Origin: Oxytricha trifallax
Taxonomy: Eukaryota; Ciliophora; Spirotrichea; Sporadotrichida; Oxytrichidae
Reading direction: 5' to 3'
DNA: 64,000 nucleotides
Assembly (NCBI GenBank): GCA_000711775.1
Contig: ARYC01017122.1
Span: 1-64,000 of the forward strand
Shown: positions 57,601-64,000 of the stretch, in pieces
Position numbering within the stretch: position 1 is the stretch's first letter
Layout of the letters: the number at the start of each line of letters is the position of its first letter
The notes under the pieces: model-generated
The model's database searches: none
What the model saw: only the letters and a program-made list of their open reading frames with translations
What the model was told of the DNA's origin: nothing
Position numbers and translations under genes: made by a program

Positions 57601-59262
57601 ATGCCTCCCAAGAAGAAGGAAGAAGAAGTAAAGAAGGTGATTTTAGGTCGTGCCTCAAACACCCTCCGTATGGGACTCGTGGGTCTCCCAAACGTTGGAA
57701 AGTCAACCACCTTCAACGTCCTCTCAAACTTGAGTGTCCCCGCTGAAAACTTCCCATTCTGTACTATTGACCCAAATCTAGCCAAGATTTTCGTGCCAGA
57801 TCAGAGATTCGAAAAATTATGTGAGATCTATAGACCTAAGAGTAAAGTCGCTGCTACCCTCACTATTACTGATATTGCTGGGCTTGTGAAAGGAGCTTCA
57901 CAAGGTGCTGGACTTGGAAACAATTTTAATATTCCATAATAATGTATTCTCACAGGAAATATAAAAGTAGCCCCACAATTTTTAAGATTTTCGAAAATTT
58001 CTCATAATTGAAAAGCTGTATTCAATATTTATCAGAGTACATTCTCTTAAATAACCTATGAAATAAATTTATTTAAATTTCTTGTCTCACATCGCAGCAG
58101 TCGACGGTATTTACCATGTAGTGAGAGCTTTCGAAGATCCCGAGATTATTCACGAAGAAGGTGATGTCGACCCAATCAGAGATATGGAAATTATTTTTGG
58201 AGAGCTAATCGCCAAGGATTAACAAAATCTTGCCAAATCAATGGATGATCTTGAGAAAGTCATTAAGAGAACCAATTAAATTAAATGAAATGTGATTTTA
58301 AATTATAATTTTAGCCACAAAATGTTGAATACCAAGGTAGCTAAGGATGAATATGATGTTTTGCAATAAAAACTATTTGATTATAATTGTTTATATTGAT
58401 AATGATTTCTTATATAATACAAATTTTAATCAGTATATATAAATGCAAAGAGTTCAAGCATTATTGGAAACTGGCAAATTCGTTAAGGATGGAGAATGGG
58501 CAGCAAAAGATATTGAATGGCTCAATCATTTTTTCTATTCTCTTATTTAAAATAGCATTTCATCTGGATATATGAGATTAAAATCAATTAAATCAACACT
58601 CATTTATCACTTCAAAGCCAATTGTTTACCTTATTAACATCAGCATTGAAGATTACGTCAAGAAGAAGAACAAGCAAATTTGAGTTTATGCTAACTTCTG
58701 ATGACATAATAATTATAATTTTACTTGCCTAAAATTGCAAAGTGGATTTCAGAGCACGGAGGTGGTCCAATGATCCCCTTCTCTGCCGATTTTGAATCAA
58801 AGGTCACCTCTGCTGGCCTTGAGAAGGAAGTACGCTAGAAGGCTGCTGAGGAGATGGGATCTCCATCATGTATCCCTAAGATCGTAAAAAAATTATAAAA
58901 CATTCATTTATTTTCAAATTCAAGCTGTGATGAATAATAATTATGAATAATAGATCATTAAGCTTGGTTATTAAACCCTACGTTTGATCCATTACTTCAC
59001 TGCTGGAGAAGACGAGGTTAAGTGCTGGACAATTAGAGAGGGCACAAAAGCACCCGGTGCTGCTGGAGTTATTCACACTGATTTCGAAAGAGGTTTCATT
59101 TGCGCTGAAGTCATGAAGTATGACGATTTGGTTGAATTAGGTTCTGAGCAAGCAGTCAAGTCTGAAGGTCTGTATAGACAAAATGGAAAGGAGTATGAAG
59201 TCCTCGATGGTGATATCATTTATTTCAAGTTCAATGTCACTGCTCAACCAAAGAAGAAGTGA
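57601..59262 (+). CDS. OLA1: Obg-like ATPase 1 (OLA1/YchF family), interrupted by six IESs
   Basis: OLA1/YchF is a universally conserved TRAFAC-class P-loop ATPase linked to ribosomes and stress regulation. ATG 57601 gives the family N-terminus MPPKKKEEE. The P-loop GLPNVGKST is at residues about 28-36, the switch/Walker B region FCTIDPN and [10 protein letters not shown] follow, then (after IES 1) [20 protein letters not shown]. The coiled-coil domain ([10 protein letters not shown] ... [20 protein letters not shown]) comes next, then [12 protein letters not shown] (the altered G4 motif that gives ATP preference), then [20 protein letters not shown] and the TGS domain ([20 protein letters not shown]) to the conserved end PKKK and TGA. 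Joining seven MDSs by pointers AATTT, AAA, TGCAA, TTAT, TTT and AGATC gives a full-length protein colinear with the human family over its whole length. No segment is missing. It is the best proof of germline structure in the window. Confidence 0.97.
57927..58080 (+). other. OLA1 IES 1, pointer AATTT
   Basis: AATTT at 57922-57926 and 58076-58080. Excising 154 bp restores [15 protein letters not shown], matching the conserved family sequence. Borders are not GT-AG. Confidence 0.95.
58286..58321 (+). other. OLA1 IES 2, short pointer AAA
   Basis: AAA at 58283-58285 and 58319-58321. Excising 36 bp joins KRTNQIK to [11 protein letters not shown] and removes a TGA. The pointer is short, so the exact border may differ by a base or two. 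Confidence 0.7.
58367..58448 (+). other. OLA1 IES 3, pointer TGCAA
   Basis: TGCAA at 58362-58366 and 58444-58448 is in the same phase. Excising 82 bp joins DEYDVLQ to [10 protein letters not shown]. Confidence 0.92.
58547..58607 (+). other. OLA1 IES 4, pointer TTAT
   Basis: TTAT at 58543-58546 and 58604-58607 is in the same phase. Excising 61 bp joins WLNHFFYSL to [11 protein letters not shown]. Confidence 0.85.
58682..58722 (+). other. OLA1 IES 5, short pointer TTT
   Basis: TTT at 58679-58681 and 58720-58722. Excising 41 bp joins KKKNKQI to YLPKIAKWI. The short pointer in an A/T run leaves slight border uncertainty. Confidence 0.75.
58884..58956 (+). other. OLA1 IES 6, pointer AGATC
   Basis: AGATC at 58879-58883 and 58952-58956 is in the same phase. 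Excising 73 bp joins SCIPKI to IKLGYQTLRL, matching the conserved PKIIK segment. Confidence 0.93.
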
Positions 59263-59416
59263 GAGATTGTTAAATTTGCAGAATAGATATTACAATTAAT
59301 TTTTACGTTAACAAATACATTAAAAACATTTCTATAATATCTCAACTATTCATGAAATTTTCTAAATAAAGTGAATTGTATTAAATAATAAAATAGACAA
59401 ATAAATAATTTAAAAC

Positions 59417-59635
59417 ATGTCTGATCAGAGTGCTCTGTGTCATTCAACAAAAATGTAAGTTACAAAAAACATATCTACCATTTTATTTTTACAGGAGTTG
59501 CACCTGACAAGAATTAGGGCGTCAACGAAGAGGGACTTCAGGAAGTCGCAGAGGGAAGGGCACAGGAAGTCAATATTGGTGATGAAGACGATGAAGATGA
59601 GGAGGAAGATGAAGATGAAACGTTTTTTTTAGATT
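59417..59635 (+). CDS. Small acidic-tailed protein of unknown function
   Basis: ATG 59417 gives MSDQSALCHST. An AT-rich interruption of about 42 bp follows, with ACA at both borders in the same codon phase (a GT-AG reading breaks the frame). The frame then reads GVAPDKNQGVNEEGLQEVAE and a strongly acidic Asp/Glu run (59580-59622). The 3' end is not certain: after the acidic run the sequence turns into a TTA/CTA-rich low-complexity stretch without TGA, so the last MDS may lie across another IES. The composition resembles prothymosin-like or other acidic nuclear proteins, which is suggestion only. It lies 155 bp after OLA1. Confidence 0.5.
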
Positions 59636-59797
59636 TACTATTACTACTGTTGTTATTAATATTACTATTATTGTAAATTAATTTTCTAATTCACTTTATT
59701 TTATTTAAAAAGCATCATGATTATTACTATTATAATAATATCTCAAAGCATAAATCTCAGTCCAATTGTAAATTAATCATCCATAGTTAATTTATTT

Positions 59798-61627
59798 TCA
59801 TTCAATATGATTTAAGGATCTAAGTTTCTTTGATCTATGGAGGAATTTCTTAGCTTCAGCATTAATGTTATTTCCTGGATATATAACTAACTCACTCAAC
59901 ATTGGGAAAGCTTCACTATCAGCAATACATCTACAGCCATTAACTCCAATTTAATTATGAATAATATTCAGATATCTAAGTTAATTCATGACATTCGAGA
60001 CTGAAAGTATTTAAGCACCATTTTCAAGCAGTGTGTTGTGGCCAATATCTAAATAAGTCAAGTTTCTGAAGACTTCACTTTCACTCAAGTATAGGATGCC
60101 ATCCTCCTTGATTTCATTATCGTTTATTATCAAATGAGTAAGCTGATATAAATTCACTGCTTAAGATAAGTGAAAGGCTCCTTTCTCAGACAATTAGTTT
60201 TTTCCAATTGATAGAACTCTCAATTTTCCAATAAACTTTGATTCAGCCAAGTATTATGCTGAAAGATGAGTTAAACCATTATCGTTAACGTAAAGTCTGT
60301 TTAAGTTAGACAGGTAACTAGCATTTGCTAAATGTTTAAAACCTTCATCTCCTAGTTAATTTTAACTTAAATCCAAACATGTTATGTTTCTTATCGCGAA
60401 TGAACTTGCTAGGAAACGAGCTCCTTTCTCTTCACAAGCGTTTGATCTCATTTTTAATACAAGCAAATTTTGCAAGTTGCAGATTTGGGTCATTTAAACA
60501 TAACCTTTCTCAGTGATTTGATTTCTATCAAGTTTAAGATTAGTGAGTTAGTTTAAATTACTGCTTTAGCTCAAAGCTTTAAATCCTTTATCCCCAATTT
60601 TGTTTATCCTCAAGTCTAACTAGATTAAATAGGGGAAGTTATTTGAATCTGCAATGTAATCTGCACCATCTGAAGTAATGTTGTTTGATGAAATATCTAA
60701 CTTCTTTAAGTGTCTGAGTCTATCTTGAGAAAAAATAAACATGACACCTTGATTTCCAAGATTATTTCTTGGCAGTTTGAGGTAAGTCAAGTTTTAAAGC
60801 ATTGATGTTTTTGTGAAGGATTCCAAATTTCTTTGATTGAGCATAGCATCTTCACAGTTAAAAGTAGAAATATGATCTTTTAGAGTGAAACTTGATAATT
60901 TCTCAAGCAACTTATCTTTCTTGTCTGCTTCAAATAAAAAATTCAGATTTATGGTTAATCTTTTCACATTTTTATAGTGAGTCAGAATTTCATCGAAGAA
61001 GTTATCCTTGAATTGTAGGAAGAATGGAAGGGAATCTCTATTGATTTTAATTTCTTCTGCTCTCAAAAAAAACTTGACAGTTTTCAAATTAATTTTGTGA
61101 AGCGATACTCTTCTTGCAGCATAAGCTCTTTTACACAATACTAGAGATTCTTTATTAACTCTTCTAAGAGTTTCAATAATTTCTTCCTGAGTAAAAAATG
61201 ACAAAATGCAAATCGTGGGCCATATTCCCAAATTATTAAATAACCTTTTTTAGCTATGTGAGACCTTTTTGAACTCAACCTAAAATAATAAGTTTAATTT
61301 GGAAAAGTGTCTTACCTCATTAATCAGTTCTTCGATATCATTGATAGAGTGTGCAAATATACAGTAAGGCCCAAATATGCACTCATGTCCTTACAAAAAG
61401 TTAAGATTACACAATTGTGATTTAGGCTTTGTCATGTCCTATAGCAAATTATTATCTTTAAATCTAAAAATTCTTACCAATGATTGCTTTTTGAAGTTAG
61501 TCTCTTTAAATTCTTAATAAACATTGCAATCTCTCAAGTATTCTTTGTAAGTACACTGTCTATCGGAGTAATATGAATGACTGCTACTTGACCCTGAATA
61601 CTATTACATCTGTGAAGAATAACTCAT
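59798..61627 (-). CDS. CCCH zinc-finger plus leucine-rich-repeat protein (minus strand)
   Basis: On the minus strand ATG 61627 gives MSYSSQMQQYSGSSSSHSYY. Two short GT-AG introns (about 61478-61440 and 61316-61281) lead through a single C-x9-C-x5-C-x3-H finger (TKPKSQLCNLNFLQGHEC then IFGPYCIFAH), the TTP/Tis11-type RNA-binding finger pattern. After a linker with IIETLRRVNKESLVLCKRAY, which could be a degenerate F-box, the protein has about ten leucine-rich repeats of the ribonuclease-inhibitor/GALA type (LRHLKKLDISSNNITSDGAD, LTNLKLDRNQITEKGYVQ, ITCLDLSQNQLGDEGFKHL). It ends RSLNHIE with TGA 59800-59798. There is no IES in this 1.8-kb gene. A CCCH finger fused to an LRR array is an unusual combination. 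A ubiquitin-ligase adaptor role would depend on the F-box guess. Confidence 0.85.
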
Positions 61628-61797
61628 TTTTAGAATAATAAAATTTATTATATTAATCAATCACAATAAAATTATCAAACTTAACTTTACTTTTGGATTA
61701 ATAACTTAACATAAAATTTATTATTAAATAATTTTAAGACAAGTACATTACAAAAATTAATCTATATATGTTCCTATATTTTCACTTATTTCACATA

Positions 61798-62540
61798 TCA
61801 CTCAGCATGAAGTATCTTGGAGCAATCCAAATAATCAAATAAGTTTGAGATATACCCTCTTTCATTGTGAGACCACTGATCTTTCTTCCATTCATGCACA
61901 CTTGTAAATTCTGCTAAACCATCTAAGTCTATTTTCTCTGAATGACCATCGTACCCCAGGTATCCTAATTACTGGTTCATCTTACCGAATATTAATCCTA
62001 AATTTATAATTCTTGATTTTAAATAATTACCTTTGTAGCCTTCTGGGAGTTGAACTTCTCTACCAATCATTTTTCTTCCTTGCAAAGACACTTCGTCAAC
62101 TAAAAACCAATGATTATGCAATCAATCTCATTTTCACAATAAATTCTTAATTCTTATAACTTGTATTGTTAAATAAACTTACACTCCACTCCATCGATAT
62201 TAGTCTTCTTCTTGATGGAATCAAAATAGACATCCTTATTGCACTCATCAATATTCTTCTGAAATTAGCATGGTAAAAATTCCATCTAAATTTTATCAAA
62301 ATTTGGCATCTGTGATTATTGCGGGAGAGCTTATTATTGATTTTATTAAGCAATTTGCTACTAATTTGTTTCATTTTGGTTTCCTATAACACGAGGATTA
62401 AGTTCATGTAAACCTTGAAAGAAAGAAAAAATACAAAATATATTTATCATTCCAAATACTTGTATCATATAGTTTAATGTTGCTTAATTACCTTAGGAGG
62501 GGAAGTCTTTGAAGTTTACTTGGAAAGTAGCTGGTTTCAT
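61798..62540 (-). CDS. RNASEH2C: RNase H2 subunit C-like protein (minus strand)
   Basis: RNase H2 removes ribonucleotides from DNA; subunit C is a small accessory subunit pairing with subunit B. Minus-strand exon 1 (ATG 62540, MKPATFQVNFKDFPSQ) is followed by a GT-AG intron (about 62492-62417). The frame then holds a Q-rich insert and the family signature: QMEFLPCQF near the start, and after a second intron LQGRKMIGREVQLPEGYKG, the GR.L.G..V.LP.GY.G motif. After another interruption (about 62035-61995) it ends with LIFGKMNQQLGYLGYDGHSE, FTSVHEWKKDQWSHNERGY and TGA 61800-61798. The LPC and GR...LP.GY motifs and the size fit RNase H2 subunit C. The Q-rich N-terminal insert is unusual. A structure-based comparison would settle it. 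Confidence 0.65.
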
Positions 62541-62977
62541 TTTATTGAAAGTAAATTTAATTATATTTAAAGTTGAAATTTCAAATTGTTTAATAACATG
62601 CTATTTCTAAAATAAATGCTTCTTACTCTTTTTAGATATTCAATATTGTATAGGATATTTGATTCATTTTAATTTCTAAATTTAAATTTAATGATAGAGT
62701 TCTCATTTTATTTGAGAAATTTCTCTGTACTACATAGCTTATATATAATAGTGGAAATTAATCGCTATCTATTTAATACAGACCACTACTTATATTCTCA
62801 TTGATTACATTTCACATGATACTCTATAATTGAAGCATATACTGAAAATTGATTAATTAAGAATAAGTTGAATATATCTAATGAATAAAATTTACATTCA
62901 TAATCTTAAAAACCTTCTTTATAACCTATTTTTACAAAGAATTGATTTAAATATATAGGAATCTAATTTGACATGGT
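62541..62977. other. AT-rich intergenic region
   Basis: About 435 bp between two minus-strand genes, with no sustained frame or RNA signal. It presumably holds the promoter of the RNase H2C-like gene. Confidence 0.4.
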
Positions 62978-63412
62978 TCATTTCATGTCAATTTGAATAT
63001 CTTCTAAAGGAATTTCTCTATCAGTGCCAGCATTACTGGACATTAGGTTTTCAATTCTATGAAAGAGTATTACTCCATCTATGGGTGGCATTAAGCTTAA
63101 ATTGAACTATGAATTATCCGCTAGGTTTACTCCTCTTAACTCATATATTGTATTTAAATTATAATGGTGGAATGCAATTATGTAATTTATTTGTAAGGAG
63201 ATTTGAAAAAAAATTATTTATGCTCCCCATTTTTATTGAAAAATAAATATAACTCCATTGTTTCGATTTATCTAGCCACTCTTCGGCGCTCCTCACTAAT
63301 TTTCTCAATTTTTCTGTCAATTCCTAATTCTAAAACCCTACTATATTTTGATAACTAACCCCTACTGGCATCCTATAGTGATTCCGTATCTCTTAGTCAT
63401 TATTATGCATGA
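62978..63412 (-). CDS. Small protein of unknown function (minus strand)
   Basis: ATG at 63412-63410 (minus) gives MHNNDQEIRNHYRMPVGVSY, then NQELTEKLRKLVRSAEEWLD to KSKQWSY. An AT-rich interruption (about 63255-63155) follows, apparently an IES with the short pointer TAT. It then continues ELRGVNLADNSQFNLSLMPP and ends EDIQIDMK with TGA 62980-62978, about 95 residues in all. The first half looks like an amphipathic helix; no family is recognised. The short pointer makes the junction tentative. Confidence 0.55.
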
Positions 63413-63482
63413 ATTTTTGAAATTCAAGATTTATTTTAAATTAATTGAAAACTGAACATAATTAAAAATATATAGATTAAAA

Positions 63483-63515
63483 ATGGATTACAAGAGCACC
63501 TCTCCTCTAAATCAA
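63483..63515 (+). CDS. First exon/MDS of a gene leaving the window (partial)
   Basis: ATG 63483 reads MDYKSTSPLNQ and meets GTAAAT at 63516, which could be an intron donor or an IES border. Composition is clearly less AT-rich than the surroundings. It diverges from the minus-strand gene starting at 63412 across only 70 bp. The rest of the gene was not found before the window end. Confidence 0.35.
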
Positions 63516-64000
63516 GTAAATATTTATCTTTTTTATCTTTATTTACATAAAATTATCCATGCTTTTAGCATTTTTTCATAATATTAGATAATATTTTTCT
63601 AAATTATCCTTGTTCATAGTTAAAGATCGCAAATATTTTAGCATTGTCTAAAAAACAAAAAAATGTGCTTGCTTTATAAGAGAAATTACTCGAATAATAT
63701 ATTATCGCATTTATCAAATATACAGAGTCAATTACTTTATAATAACACGCATAATACTTGTTCGCTCAAATAAAATTTTTTAGGAAAATATGATTAAAAT
63801 ATAAATCACAAAATTTAATAAAACTCCAGTTAGTATTTCATTATGCACAAATGCATTTTTTTATAGCATTATTTAGTGATTTTCTCATATTAAACTAAAC
63901 ATGCTTAATTATAACATTTTCATTACAGTTATTATTTATTTCAATTTTATAATTTCCAAATGTTTTGTATTTTATCAATATTTACTAAATAACAAAAAAT
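63516..64000. other. AT-rich sequence without a recognised gene
   Basis: About 485 bp of strongly AT-rich DNA with no open block. It is either a long IES/intron of the gene starting at 63483 or intergenic DNA. Confidence 0.45.

Noticed and set aside
59400-59640. Naming the small acidic gene as prothymosin
   Set aside because: Only the acidic run is similar. No conserved flanking motif was seen and the 3' end is unresolved.
1-64000. CRISPR arrays, rRNA genes, bacterial-type promoters or ribosome binding sites
   Set aside because: None were seen. The window is eukaryotic nuclear DNA with introns, so bacterial-type signals do not apply.

Overview
This window looks like germline (micronuclear) DNA of a spirotrich/hypotrich ciliate of the Oxytricha-Stylonychia kind. 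Three things support this. (1) Long protein-like frames appear only if TAA and TAG are read as glutamine and TGA is the sole stop. (2) The DNA is very AT-rich, with short GT-AG introns. (3) Genes are also broken by AT-rich blocks that are not introns. Each block lies between two copies of a 3-12 bp direct repeat ('pointer'), and removing the block plus one copy restores the frame exactly. These are internal eliminated sequences (IESs) between macronuclear-destined segments (MDSs). The OLA1/YchF gene (57.6-59.3 kb) is the clearest case, with six IESs in a highly conserved protein. All MDSs I could order are collinear and on one strand, so no scrambled gene was found.

Layout. 0-0.1 kb: tail of a gene. 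0.3-7.8 kb: large Q/N-rich IQ-motif gene (+). 8.1-10.5 kb (+) and 10.5-12.2 kb (-): convergent Q/N-rich genes. 12.2-14.6 kb: no gene, but a 459-bp palindromic element. 14.6-16.6 and 16.8-17.6 kb: two + genes. 17.8-20.2 kb (-) diverges from a TMEM107-like ciliary transition-zone gene at 20.5-21.3 kb (+). 21.3-23.1 kb: no gene. 23.1-24.7 kb: + gene. 24.9-29.5 kb: large PHD-zinc knuckle-PHD chromatin gene (+). 29.7-30.6 kb: UBE2K-type E2 with UBA domain (+). 31.0-33.1 kb: coiled-coil gene (+). 33.2-38.0 kb: two Q-rich + genes.

In 34.5-38.7 kb lie three unrelated-in-sequence but identically built palindromic elements with poly-G/poly-C ends and 8-bp target duplications. Two sit inside coding sequence and behave as IESs. 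39.0-42.3 kb: two + genes, the second a tail-anchored coiled-coil protein. 42.6-46.0 and 46.8-47.6 kb: two - genes flanking a GC-richer non-coding block. 47.9-49.4 kb: two compact GC-richer + genes. 49.4-50.7 kb (-): SK-like potassium channel. 50.9-54.2 and 54.6-57.3 kb: IES-rich + genes of unknown function. 57.6-59.3 kb: OLA1 (+). 59.4 kb: small acidic gene (+). 59.8-61.6 kb (-): CCCH finger plus leucine-rich repeats. 61.8-62.5 kb (-): RNase H2 subunit C-like. 63.0-63.4 kb (-): small gene. 63.5 kb: first exon of a + gene leaving the window.

The genes do not form a pathway. In hypotrichs, neighbouring germline genes usually end up on separate somatic nanochromosomes, so adjacency says little about function. 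Coordinates of conserved genes and of the listed pointers are firm. Outer ends of Q/N-rich genes and many of their internal junctions are approximate, because some IESs could not be resolved by eye.
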